The notes: generated from the letters alone by a model not told the origin. A stretch of 7,981 nucleotides of DNA from an uncultured Clostridia bacterium (GCA_946415665.1 CAMKTI010000078.1:1-7981); one strand, 5' to 3'; shown: positions 1 through 6,538, counted from the stretch's first letter. Translations and numbers: made by a program.

Positions 1-1
1 T

Positions 2-343
2 ATCACTTTCCTTTTTGTTCAATCTATTTTTATTTTATGTGAACGCTACCTAGTTAGAACCGAGAAAATATTGGTGCTTTCGTATTTTGCTATTGGAATA
101 ACTTTTACCGTTTTAATTGCGACAGTAATTTTAGCGTGGGGAATAGTGGTACTTGGAATTTTTGAGGCGTTTGTTTTTTTAGGAGCAAGTCATTTGTTCG
201 GAACTTTTAGTCTGACAGAAAATTATCATGAAGATGGACTTGATGGAGAAAAAAATTGGGGCAATCTTTTGTTGAAATATAAATATAAATCTGGAAACAA
301 AGGTGAAAAGAAATTAGAAACAATAAATAAAAGTAAAGTATAA
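2..343 (+). CDS. Partial small membrane protein, C-terminal part, unrecognised
   Basis: The frame is open from the left edge of the window to a TAA at 341-343, so this is probably the end of a longer gene. A TTG at 71 could in principle start a 90-residue protein, but the open hydrophobic frame before it and the lack of a clear ribosome binding site there favour a 5'-truncated gene. The visible part starts with a short hydrophobic stretch, then a charged Cys-Glu-Arg-Tyr linker. One long hydrophobic region follows (about residues 25-62), rich in Ile, Val, Phe and Gly, enough for one or two membrane passes. The tail of about 50 residues is hydrophilic, Lys/Asn/Glu-rich and probably cytoplasmic. 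I do not recognise the family. The IS5 remnant begins directly at the stop codon, so the present C-terminus could have been altered by an insertion. Reality of the gene is moderately supported; function is unknown. Confidence 0.4.
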   Translation: MTFLFVQSIFILCERYLVRTEKILVLSYFAIGITFTVLIATVILAWGIVVLGIFEAFVFLGASHLFGTFSLTENYHEDGLDGEKNWGNLLLKYKYKSGNKGEKKLETINKSKV

Positions 344-645
344 TTGAGAAAAATAAAAAACAGGAGCAAAATAAAAACGGAAAAAAAACGTATCATAGAT
401 TTAATATAAGTGACGCAGAGTGGAAGCTAATAAAACCACGCTTTACAGGCCAGTCTTGTTGGCAACATAGAGGCATAGCCAAAGACAATTGGAAGTTTAT
501 CAATGCAGTTGTTTAGATGCTTAAAACGGGGTCTCTGTGGAGGAATTTATCGCCAGATTATGGCAAGCGGGGTACGGTTCATCAAAGATTTATTCGATAG
601 CAAAGAAAATGTATGTGGAAAAAATTATTTGAGATACTAAGCTGA
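343..645 (+). pseudogene. IS5-family transposase, N-terminal remnant with two amber stops
   Basis: In one frame, the translation reads like the N-terminal DUF4096-type domain of IS5-family transposases: Ile-Ser-Asp-Ala-Glu-Trp, then Ala-Lys-Asp-Asn, Phe-Ile-Asn-Ala-Val, Leu-Lys-Thr-Gly-Ser-Leu-Trp-Arg, Pro-Asp-Tyr-Gly-Lys, and Met-Trp-Lys-Lys-Leu-Phe-Glu. Two in-frame TAG codons (514-516 and 598-600) stand where family members usually carry Trp, and a TGA at 643-645 ends the similarity. No ATG or GTG opens the frame; the lysine-rich lead-in from about 343 abuts the stop of the upstream gene. The DDE catalytic part is absent, and the sequence after about 645 has stops in all the frames I tried. 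This is a non-functional fossil of an insertion sequence. The identification rests on remembered family motifs, which are dense and in the right order. Confidence 0.82.
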
Positions 646-734
646 AAAGCAGAATCTATTAAATGATGTTGCGATTGAAAAAACCCGTTAAAATAAAACG
701 CATAACTTTCTCGTTTAATTTCATTCGGTTTTAT

Positions 735-761
735 TTGACAAAAATTTTTTTCAACTAAAAT
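735..761 (+). promoter_or_regulatory. Possible promoter for cysK-cysE
   Basis: A perfect TTGACA lies at 735-740. The best -10 is TAAAAT at 756-761, a spacing of only 15, so the match is imperfect. It lies about 80 bases before the cysK start and just before the hairpin at 772-799, which would then be at or near the 5' end of the transcript. Confidence 0.4.
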
Positions 762-771
762 TTACTTTAGA

Positions 772-799
772 GCCGCTGCCTCAGCTGTGGTGCAGCGGT
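772..799 (+). promoter_or_regulatory. GC-rich hairpin in the cysK leader
   Basis: CCGCTGC (773-779) pairs perfectly with GCAGCGG (792-798) across a 12-base loop, and a G-T pair at 772/799 can extend it. It stands out as GC-rich in very AT-rich DNA and lies about 40 bases before cysK. There is no U-tract directly after it, so it is not a classical intrinsic terminator. I see neither SAM-I riboswitch nor T-box signature sequences. It could be a leader structure, a protein-binding site or a leftover insertion-sequence end. Confidence 0.4.
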
Positions 800-838
800 A
801 TTATTGAATTCACAATCGCTATCACGGAGGTTTTGTAT

Positions 839-1765
839 ATGCAAATTTTTAATCAAGTTGATGAACTTGTCGGAAAAACTCCATTAGTTAATCTGAATAA
901 GTGGAGGGAAAAACATTTACTCAAAGCGGAGATAATTGCCAAACTAGAAGGTTTTAATCCTGCAGGATCAGTTAAGGACAGAATTGCAAAAGCGATGATT
1001 GACATAGTCGAAAAAAAAGGACTTATAAAAAATGACTCAGTCTTAATTGAAGCAACTTCAGGAAATACTGGAATAGCATTGGCTATGATTTGTGCAATCA
1101 GAAACTATAAATTGATTATTGTTATGCCTGAAACAATGTCTATCGAACGAAGAAATTTATTAAAAGCTTATGGAGCTAAAGTAGTTTTAACTGATGGCAA
1201 AAAGGGAATGAATGGAGCTATAGCTAAAGCAGATGAACTCAAAAATAAATATAAAAATAGTTTTATCCTCAATCAGTTTAAAAATAATGCAAATCCAACT
1301 ATACATTTTGAAACAACCGGTCCGGAAATATGGGAGGATACCGGTGGAAAAATTGATATTTTTATTGCTGGTGTTGGAACAGGTGGAACCATCTCAGGTG
1401 TTGGAAAATATTTAAAGTCAAAGAAGCCAAGTATAAAAATCATTGCTGTTGAGCCAACGTCATCACCAATGCTGTCAAAAGGATTTTCAGGCTCACATAA
1501 AATTCAAGGCATTGGAGCCGGATTTATTCCAGAGACGCTAGATACAAGTGTTTATGATGAAATTATTACTGTGTCAAATGAAGATGCTTTTAAGTCCGGA
1601 AAAGCAATTGCTAAAATCGAAGGGATTTTGGTTGGTATTTCATCCGGAGCAAATTTATTTGCAGCGACCCAACTTGCTAAATGTTCTGATAATACAGGAA
1701 AACGTATTGTAACTATTTTCCCAGATAATGGTGAAAGGTATCTGTCTACTGAAATGTTTGTCTAA
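839..1765 (+). CDS. cysK: Cysteine synthase (O-acetylserine sulfhydrylase)
   Basis: This is a cytoplasmic PLP enzyme of fold type II that joins O-acetyl-L-serine and sulfide to give cysteine and acetate. At 308 residues it has the usual full length. The PLP lysine is K46 in Asn-Pro-Ala-Gly-Ser-Val-Lys-Asp-Arg. The substrate-binding loop Thr-Ser-Gly-Asn-Thr-Gly is at 73-78. The phosphate-binding Gly-Thr-Gly-Gly-Thr is at 180-184, Gln-Gly-Ile-Gly-Ala-Gly-Phe-Ile-Pro at 223-231, and the Ser-Ser-Gly-Ala-Asn segment with the serine that contacts the pyridine nitrogen at 268-272. I chose the ATG at 839 because GGAGG at 826-830 lies 8 bases upstream; the in-frame TTG at 833 would be only 2 bases from it. 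cysE follows after 129 bases on the same strand, so the two enzymes of the last cysteine steps are probably co-expressed. A cystathionine beta-synthase-like side role cannot be ruled out, but CysK is the clear best call. Confidence 0.95.
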   Translation: MQIFNQVDELVGKTPLVNLNKWREKHLLKAEIIAKLEGFNPAGSVKDRIAKAMIDIVEKKGLIKNDSVLIEATSGNTGIALAMICAIRNYKLIIVMPETMSIERRNLLKAYGAKVVLTDGKKGMNGAIAKADELKNKYKNSFILNQFKNNANPTIHFETTGPEIWEDTGGKIDIFIAGVGTGGTISGVGKYLKSKKPSIKIIAVEPTSSPMLSKGFSGSHKIQGIGAGFIPETLDTSVYDEIITVSNEDAFKSGKAIAKIEGILVGISSGANLFAATQLAKCSDNTGKRIVTIFPDNGERYLSTEMFV

Positions 1766-1894
1766 AAATCTACTTTTTGATGATTAATTGCTATTATTTG
1801 AATATAATATTGTATTAATTGAACCATTCGATTTTATTTTAGTGATTTAAAATATTAGATAAGAAAAAATTTAACACTGTGGAGGAACTTTAAA

Positions 1895-2812
1895 ATGGAA
1901 GATAATTATGCAAATGAGAAAATTAATGCTCTAGCGAACCTGCTAGTAAATGACTATTGCAAAAAGAGAGCAATTGATGAAGTACCTATTGAACATATCG
2001 ATAGGAGTATTATTATAGAAATAGTTAAAAAAATAAAAATGGTAATTTATCCGGGCTACTATGAAAAAAATGGTGATGATCAAATGTACAATACTATAAA
2101 TAATGTTGCTATTTTGCTGAGGGATATTTTTTATAATCTAAATGAGCAAGTGAGCATAGCTTTAAATTTTTGTAAAGATAATATTAAGTTTGATAGAAAA
2201 AGGAATGTTAAATCAGAACAAATAGTAATTGATTTTCTAAATAAAATTCCGAAAATCCGTAAATATTTGGATACCGATATAGATGCTATTTTTAATAATG
2301 ATCCTGCTGCATATAGCAAAAGTGAAATTATATACGCATATCCTGGTTTATTTGCAATTTCTGTGTACAGAGTAGCGCATGAGCTATATTTACTAAATGT
2401 TCCATTGATACCAAGGATAATGACAGAGTATGCTCATAACATGACAGGAATTGACATTCATCCTGGGGTAACTATCGGTGAATATTTTTGTATTGATCAT
2501 GGAACCGGTATAGTTATCGGCGAAACAAGTGTAATTGGAAATAATGTAAAAATTTACCAAAATGTTACAATTGGTGCGTTATCAACCAAGGGAGGGCAAA
2601 AATTACAAGGTATCAAACGTCATCCAACTATATGTGATAATGTTACGATTTATTCTGGAGCGTCTATTTTAGGCGGGAAAACTATTGTAGGTAAAAACTC
2701 TACCATCGGTGGGAATGTATTTGTTACAAGTTCTGTTCCGCCCAATAGTAAACTTTCTTTTAAAAATCGAGAGCTAAAATATAATTTCAATAACAGCAAC
2801 AAAAAACATTAA
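1895..2812 (+). CDS. cysE: Serine O-acetyltransferase
   Basis: It acetylates L-serine with acetyl-CoA to O-acetylserine, the substrate of the CysK encoded just upstream. The 305-residue protein has a helical N-terminal domain (about 1-180) and a left-handed beta-helix of hexapeptide repeats (about 185-285). Residues matching known E. coli CysE catalytic positions are visible: D136 in Asp-Pro-Ala-Ala, D201-H202 in Ile-Asp-His-Gly-Thr-Gly, and R242-H243 in Lys-Arg-His-Pro. GGAGG at 1881-1885, 9 bases before the ATG, supports the start. Compared with E. coli the N-terminal domain is longer, as I recall for other clostridial members. The C-terminus ends in Asn-Lys-Lys-His, without the terminal Ile that in E. 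coli-type CysE enters the CysK active site, so the classical cysteine synthase complex is not predicted. The 129-base gap from cysK contains a TATAAT (1803-1808) but no convincing -35. A strong terminator lies downstream. Confidence 0.93.
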   Translation: MEDNYANEKINALANLLVNDYCKKRAIDEVPIEHIDRSIIIEIVKKIKMVIYPGYYEKNGDDQMYNTINNVAILLRDIFYNLNEQVSIALNFCKDNIKFDRKRNVKSEQIVIDFLNKIPKIRKYLDTDIDAIFNNDPAAYSKSEIIYAYPGLFAISVYRVAHELYLLNVPLIPRIMTEYAHNMTGIDIHPGVTIGEYFCIDHGTGIVIGETSVIGNNVKIYQNVTIGALSTKGGQKLQGIKRHPTICDNVTIYSGASILGGKTIVGKNSTIGGNVFVTSSVPPNSKLSFKNRELKYNFNNSNKKH

Positions 2813-2898
2813 TACAAAACAGTTAAGTACTTGTCACATTTTAGGAACAACTAAACAAGATTTTAGATAAATTTTAAATTTTATTTCAAACAAAAAAA

Positions 2899-2937
2899 AT
2901 CGCGTGCCAATTTCGGCACTGCGATATTTTTTTTTTT
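2899..2937. terminator. Bidirectional intrinsic terminator between cysE and the peptidase gene
   Basis: A 10-bp stem with one bulged T (2899-2908 with 2915-2925) and a six-base AATTTC loop is followed on the plus strand by a run of 11 T (2927-2937). On the minus strand it is followed by a run of 8 T. It sits between the convergent cysE and NlpC/P60-like genes and can end both transcripts. Confidence 0.9.
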
Positions 2938-2944
2938 ACAAAAA

Positions 2945-3790
2945 TTATTCCGTCTCCGCAAACAAATCTTTCAATATTTCTTTTGGCGATTTATTATAAT
3001 AACCATCCGGATCAGACATATTTTTATCATTAAATCTAAATCTATCAAATTCAGTTAAATAAAGACTTGGTTTACTTCTCTTAGGAAACTTTTTTTGATA
3101 ATCAGGACAATATTTCGTCATATATTCTTCCGCCAGTTTTATTGCTTCGCTGTTTAAATTATTATTTTTATCGACAGTTCCGCAAATACTTACTCCTGGT
3201 GGACTCGAGTGCACAAACAAAACGCTTCCGTCAGAACACTTTCCCAGAACCATATAAACATGACATTTAGTTTTTGATGCCATTATATCTCCGGGTTTAA
3301 AATCTTGATCTTCACAAACTTTTTTACAATCCGTAACATTTCCAAATCCTAGTTCAGCAAGTTTATCCGCCATCTGTGAGGATTTAAAAACATATCCTTC
3401 TTTTAAATCATCATCAGTCTCGCTTTCACTTTCTAAATAATTATATAAAACCCAACCCATATATCCTGTGCAATCAAGTCCCCAATAAATCACAATTTTA
3501 CTTTTTTCATAATCATAAACTTCATAATCATAATTATGATTTTGCGAGTCATAAAATTTTTGCCACAACGGATACAATCCAATCGTTTTCGCCGGCCTTC
3601 CTGCTCCAATATCTTCTTGATTCCAACCGCCGCCATAAACATATAAAACCTTCCCGACGGGCTTAAATGCTGTTTTTAATAAATTTTTAAGCGTATGCTC
3701 GCCAGCCGCATGTACTGTAAATAAATTATTTATAAAAAATAAACTCACACACAGCACAAAACAAATAAACTTCAAAAAACTTTTATACAC
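2945..3790 (-). CDS. Secreted NlpC/P60-type cysteine peptidase
   Basis: This is probably an exported cell-wall hydrolase that cuts peptide bonds in peptidoglycan. With the GTG at 3790 as start, the protein has 281 residues. A signal peptide is clear: Lys residues, a hydrophobic core of about 5-26, and Val-His-Ala before a likely cut after residue 28. Next comes a Tyr-Gly-Gly-Gly-Trp motif (about 52-56), as I recall from clostridial members of this family. The NlpC/P60 core shows the nucleophile C107 in Gly-Leu-Asp-Cys-Thr-Gly-Tyr, the catalytic histidine H177 in Cys-His-Val-Tyr-Met-Val-Leu-Gly, and a likely third polar residue H194 in Phe-Val-His-Ser-Ser. No separate SH3 or LysM wall-binding domain is seen. 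The GTG at 3799 is also in frame (284 residues), but the AAGGGTGG ribosome binding site lies directly on it and 5 bases before the 3790 start. It is the last gene of the minus-strand run, 47 bases after the ispE-like gene. Exact substrate is unknown. Confidence 0.85.
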   Translation of the reverse strand: MYKSFLKFICFVLCVSLFFINNLFTVHAAGEHTLKNLLKTAFKPVGKVLYVYGGGWNQEDIGAGRPAKTIGLYPLWQKFYDSQNHNYDYEVYDYEKSKIVIYWGLDCTGYMGWVLYNYLESESETDDDLKEGYVFKSSQMADKLAELGFGNVTDCKKVCEDQDFKPGDIMASKTKCHVYMVLGKCSDGSVLFVHSSPPGVSICGTVDKNNNLNSEAIKLAEEYMTKYCPDYQKKFPKRSKPSLYLTEFDRFRFNDKNMSDPDGYYNKSPKEILKDLFAETE

Positions 3791-3837
3791 TAAATCCACC
3801 CTTTTAATAATTTATTTTTTTATTACTCGAAACAAAA

Positions 3838-4716
3838 TTATTCGCTGTGTATAGTTTTTGTGACTAGACATTTCGTCCCTGAAAAATTTTGCTCTAGTTT
3901 TTCCCCTGTTTTCTGCGCTTTGTCAAAATCACTGTAAAAACCAAACATACACTTTCCAAATCTATTTAAATTCACTCCAAGCGCATTATTCTGCAAAATA
4001 AAATTTTTTATTTCTTTTATTTTTGGTTCCAAACAGCAAATAAATGTTTCAAGTTCATTATACAAATTTCTCGATATCAATTTCAATTTATGATTATTAA
4101 TTGCATAAATTAACTTATTTGCTCTTTCACTATAAAAACTTATTTTTTTCGAATTTAATTCATTAAAAATATCATCCTGTGAAAAATCAAAATCCATTTT
4201 TACAAGTAAAACAAAAACTCTGGGCAATGCCAATAAATGTTTGAATCCACCGTTGCTATTAATAAAAACAGTTCCATTCAAAAAACAAAAAACCATATCT
4301 CGTCCATATTTCGAACATAATTGTAATGCCTGATATTTGCTCATTCGCAAATCAAATAATTTAGCCAAACCTTTTAAAATCGCAACACAAATACTCGCTT
4401 CTTCTCCTAAATCAATTTCTTTCGGAATACGCCTAAAAATTTTTATTACCATTCCGCAATTTATTTCATACTCTTCAATCATTTTTTTTATAAACTCATA
4501 AATAAACCCGCTTTTATTTTTTTCGAGCGTCTTATCATTGCAAAAAATTTTAAATCCAGACAGACCTGCTCTTCTAATTATAACATCATCAAAGATCGCA
4601 ATGCTCTGCATTATTCCAAACGTATCATATTTTTCTATTTTTTTATTCCAAAAAACGTTTAATCCCAAATCTATTTTCGCAGGTGCTTTTAATCTAATTT
4701 CTTCTTGAAGTTTCAT
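3838..4716 (-). CDS. IspE-like GHMP kinase homologue with degenerate active-site motifs
   Basis: IspE phosphorylates 4-diphosphocytidyl-2-C-methyl-D-erythritol in the MEP isoprenoid pathway. This 292-residue protein has IspE length and layout: Ala-Pro-Ala-Lys-Ile-Asp-Leu-Gly-Leu at 11-19 (K14 matching E. coli Lys10), Met-Gln-Ser-Ile at 36-39, Gly-Arg-Asp-Met-Val-Phe-Cys at 138-144 (D140 matching the catalytic Asp), and Phe-Gly-Phe near 258-260. Key parts are changed. The glycine-rich ATP motif normally close to Gly-Leu-Gly-Gly-Gly-Ser-Ser-Asp-Ala-Ala reads Asp-Leu-Gly-Glu-Glu-Ala-Ser-Ile-Cys-Val (102-111). The usual Gly-Tyr-His reads Lys-Tyr-Asp (29-31). The third motif Ser-Gly-Ser-Gly-Pro-Thr reads Leu-Asn-Arg-Phe-Gly-Lys (250-255). 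The frame is intact and has a GGAG ribosome binding site inside the end of divIC, 2 bases upstream, so translational coupling is likely. It may be a non-catalytic or repurposed paralogue, or a very divergent true IspE; hence no gene symbol. Confidence 0.75.
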   Translation of the reverse strand: MKLQEEIRLKAPAKIDLGLNVFWNKKIEKYDTFGIMQSIAIFDDVIIRRAGLSGFKIFCNDKTLEKNKSGFIYEFIKKMIEEYEINCGMVIKIFRRIPKEIDLGEEASICVAILKGLAKLFDLRMSKYQALQLCSKYGRDMVFCFLNGTVFINSNGGFKHLLALPRVFVLLVKMDFDFSQDDIFNELNSKKISFYSERANKLIYAINNHKLKLISRNLYNELETFICCLEPKIKEIKNFILQNNALGVNLNRFGKCMFGFYSDFDKAQKTGEKLEQNFSGTKCLVTKTIHSE

Positions 4717-4718
4717 TT

Positions 4719-5060
4719 TTAACTATCTCCGTTACTTTTAATTTTATTATTTTTTTCCAAACCATTCTCCATATAAAAAACAATTTCATCGGATTTTATA
4801 AATCCAAGCTCACGTCTGGCTCTTTTTTCAATATAATTCTTTGCCTGACAAAGATTCATTTGTTTTTCCAACTCCCTTTTTTTATTTTTTTCTTTTTTTA
4901 TATCATACATAATTTTTTTTGCTTCTAAATCCATTTTTGCATAATTTTTATACTCAAAATAATTTATTAATGCAAACGCTAAAATTATAAAGCACAAAAA
5001 CAATGGCATAAATTCATTTTTTACTGGATTTTTATCTCTAACTTTTTTTTTCACAAACAA
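4719..5060 (-). CDS. divIC: Septum formation initiator, DivIC/FtsB family
   Basis: This is a small bitopic division protein that in relatives joins FtsL and DivIB/FtsQ at the septum and helps activate septal wall synthesis. The 113-residue protein has a short Lys-rich cytoplasmic start, one membrane helix (about 18-36), then a Lys/Glu-rich coiled coil (about 40-70). The family's terminal block follows: Tyr-Ile-Glu-Lys-Arg-Ala-Arg-Arg-Glu-Leu-Gly-Phe, then Asp-Glu-Ile-Val-Phe. The start is a TTG with GGCGG 9 bases upstream; a GTG two codons on is the alternative but is 15 bases from that site. Its place directly after yabP and yabQ matches the order in Bacillus and many clostridia, which supports the name divIC over ftsB. 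In Bacillus the S1-domain gene yabR follows; here an ispE-like gene takes that place. Confidence 0.87.
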   Translation of the reverse strand: MFVKKKVRDKNPVKNEFMPLFLCFIILAFALINYFEYKNYAKMDLEAKKIMYDIKKEKNKKRELEKQMNLCQAKNYIEKRARRELGFIKSDEIVFYMENGLEKNNKIKSNGDS

Positions 5061-5103
5061 AAATACACACCGCCAAAAAAATAATTTTATTTATGCAGTG
5101 TTT

Positions 5104-5109
5104 ATTATA
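5104..5109 (-). promoter_or_regulatory. Possible -10 element for divIC
   Basis: A perfect TATAAT on the minus strand lies in the 89-base gap between yabQ and divIC, about 45 bases before the divIC start. No good -35 exists at the right distance (the hexamer there reads ATTTTC). A vegetative promoter here would make sense, since yabPQ are sporulation genes and divIC is needed in growth, but in such AT-rich DNA a TATAAT can occur by chance. Confidence 0.25.
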
Positions 5110-5149
5110 ACAAACAAAAAAAAATCGAAAATAATCCGACCTTTATCTT

Positions 5150-5671
5150 TTAAATTTTTTTAAACATAATTTTTAAACTATCTATCAGTCTTTTTAATTT
5201 TAATTTCGACCTTTTATTACGTGCATAAAAATATTTTTTTATAAACATATACCAACCAAAAAAAAATTTTCTTATAATAAAAAAAAATGGCTTAAAAATA
5301 TTTAATAACATCCTAACAGGAAAAAAAAATATTTTTATCATGGTAAAAAAAATTCTTATAAAAAAATCACTGATACAAAACAACATTTTTAATACAAATG
5401 CGCTGAATACAACCCAATAAAAAAACAAGCCAAAAAATATTCCGCCTATACAAAAAAATCTTATTTGCCCAAAATTTTTTCTGAGTATTAATAAAAATAT
5501 TCCGCCCGAAATAATTATCCAAAACAAAAAATCTTCCACTTGCACAAAAAAATCCTTATGCTTAATTATTTTTCTGCCCAATCTTAATAAATCATATAAA
5601 AAGCCAATTAATAATCCGCTTAAAACCATTAAAAAAAACAATTTAACTTGATTGCTAACAGACAATATCAT
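5150..5671 (-). CDS. yabQ: Spore cortex/coat protein YabQ
   Basis: YabQ is a polytopic membrane protein made in the mother cell during sporulation; in Bacillus subtilis it is needed for spore cortex formation. The 173-residue sequence starts Met-Ile-Leu-Ser-Val-Ser-Asn-Gln, as YabQ proteins typically do. The family hallmarks Gly-Phe-Leu-Tyr-Asp-Leu-Leu-Arg (about 23-30) and Val-Glu-Asp-Phe-Leu-Phe-Trp (about 44-50) follow. Membrane segments are likely at about 8-26, 46-64 and 70-97. The rest (about 100-173) is an unusually Phe/Ile/Lys-rich tail that may add further membrane contact and ends basic. That composition fits the very low GC of this gene. It starts 11 bases after yabP, so the two are one transcript. 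The ribosome binding site (AGGA) is weak. Confidence 0.88.
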   Translation of the reverse strand: MILSVSNQVKLFFLMVLSGLLIGFLYDLLRLGRKIIKHKDFFVQVEDFLFWIIISGGIFLLILRKNFGQIRFFCIGGIFFGLFFYWVVFSAFVLKMLFCISDFFIRIFFTMIKIFFFPVRMLLNIFKPFFFIIRKFFFGWYMFIKKYFYARNKRSKLKLKRLIDSLKIMFKKI

Positions 5672-5682
5672 TTTTTTTAATC

Positions 5683-5961
5683 CTATTTAAATATTCTGCT
5701 AAAAAATGAAGTTTTACTTTTATTCAAACCGTTTTCATTTTCATAGCTCAAAGAATTTATTTCGCCGTCAACACATAATTCACCATCATCAAGATTCAAT
5801 TTATTTACGTGCAAATTTTGCCCTCCGATAACCAAAACTCCCATTTGTGTATCGATCACAATCATATCTTCATTAAACGAAATTACATCATTTACTCCTG
5901 TTATAAAAATATTTTCACGTTGTTCCAATCTCACACAGTGTTTTTGATTTTCATCAGGCAT
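5683..5961 (-). CDS. yabP: Sporulation protein YabP
   Basis: YabP belongs to the YabP/YqfC family of small spore-coat morphogenesis proteins made in the mother cell. The 92-residue protein contains the family core: Arg-Glu-Asn-Ile-Phe-Ile-Thr-Gly-Val-Asn-Asp-Val-Ile-Ser-Phe-Asn-Glu (about 15-31), then Thr-Gln-Met-Gly-Val-Leu-Val-Ile-Gly-Gly, Leu-His-Val-Asn-Lys-Leu-Asn-Leu-Asp-Asp-Gly-Glu and Val-Asp-Gly-Glu-Ile. This beta-rich fold has no membrane segment. AAGGAGA before the ATG is a strong ribosome binding site. It is the first gene of the minus-strand unit yabP-yabQ-divIC-ispE-like-peptidase. The hup and yabO genes that often precede yabP in Firmicutes are not upstream here. It ends in TAG, unlike the other intact protein genes of the window, which end in TAA. 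Confidence 0.9.
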   Translation of the reverse strand: MPDENQKHCVRLEQRENIFITGVNDVISFNEDMIVIDTQMGVLVIGGQNLHVNKLNLDDGELCVDGEINSLSYENENGLNKSKTSFFSRIFK

Positions 5962-5993
5962 TTTAAAATTCTCCTTGTATATTCTTCAATCAA

Positions 5994-6022
5994 ATTATAT
6001 TTTTCTTATATAAATATTATTC
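5994..6022 (-). promoter_or_regulatory. Weak candidate sporulation (sigma-E-like) promoter for yabP
   Basis: On the minus strand GAATAAT (6022-6016) and AATATAAT (6001-5994) are 14 bases apart. They resemble the Bacillus sigma-E elements (ATATT-type -35, CATACAAT-type -10) with one and two mismatches. The position, about 35-60 bases before yabP, and the known sigma-E dependence of yabP in Bacillus fit, but the DNA is so AT-rich that this may be chance. Confidence 0.2.
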
Positions 6023-6028
6023 CTAACG

Positions 6029-6073
6029 AAAAAATAGCCCGCGATATTTTTTTATCACGGGTTTTATTTTTTT
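6029..6073. terminator. Bidirectional terminator-like hairpin upstream of yabP
   Basis: CCCGCGAT (6038-6045) pairs with ATCACGGG (6054-6061) with one C-A mismatch and a T-rich loop. T-runs follow on the plus strand (6062-6073, broken by one A) and on the minus strand (six T at 6034-6029). On the minus strand it would shield yabP from transcription coming from the right. No plus-strand gene ends here, so it may be left over from a lost gene. Confidence 0.6.
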
Positions 6074-6538
6074 ATTTAAGTTATAAATTAATAATTCAAA
6101 CAAAACTAAAACATTAAATTTTAGATATCTATTTGTTTTTTTGGATTTCAGTGCCGTTATTTGATTTAAGTAATTCGTTTTACTTTTTTTCTGCTGTGTA
6201 GTTTGCAACTTTGTTTTTTGGAATGCTTGGTTGTTGAACACGTGTACCTTTCAACCTTTCAGTAATCTTTTTATATTGTGTTTTTGTTAGTTTAATTTCC
6301 CTATTTTATCACTCTTTTCTATATTGATCTTTATCGAAGCAAGAAATATGAAATCGTGTTTAAAAGTTAAATTAAACAGCATTTATAGAATCATTATTGA
6401 AAATCAAATTCAAAAGATAAAAATATAATTTAGTATCCTCGATGTTCTTGAAATATCTTTTCTTTTTTGTTACATTCAAATTATCTAATTTATTTTTTGT
6501 CATTTTTTATTTTTATTAAGGTGTCACTTAAAAAAATA
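6074..6538. other. Gene-poor, probably decayed stretch
   Basis: No convincing gene is seen in these 465 bases. The only protein-like frame is on the minus strand at 6299-6180: 39 codons beginning Glu-Ile-Lys-Leu-Thr-Lys-Thr-Gln-Tyr and ending Tyr-Thr-Ala-Glu-Lys-Lys before TAA, with Ile-Pro and Val-Gln-Gln-Pro segments. It has no start codon, and two stops (TGA, TAA) precede it in frame, so if real it is a remnant of an unknown gene. A 72-codon minus-strand frame at 6241-6023 runs through the terminator hairpin and has no ribosome binding site; I do not count it as a gene. Confidence 0.4.

Noticed and set aside
1803..1808. TATAAT as a separate cysE promoter
   Set aside because: No acceptable -35 at 16-18 bases; the nearest TTGATG is 20 bases away, so cotranscription with cysK is the simpler view.
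2131..2319. 62-codon minus-strand frame inside cysE
   Set aside because: It lies entirely antisense to cysE, which has full catalytic motifs.
2899..2925. Repeat unit of a CRISPR or mobile element
   Set aside because: It occurs once, has flanking T-runs on both strands and lies between convergent genes, which fits a bidirectional terminator.
5809..6117. 102-codon plus-strand frame
   Set aside because: It is the antisense shadow of yabP and its upstream region, including the terminator hairpin.
6023..6241. 72-codon minus-strand frame upstream of yabP
   Set aside because: It runs through the terminator-like hairpin at 6038-6061, lacks a ribosome binding site, and has the Lys/Asn composition expected of random AT-rich DNA.
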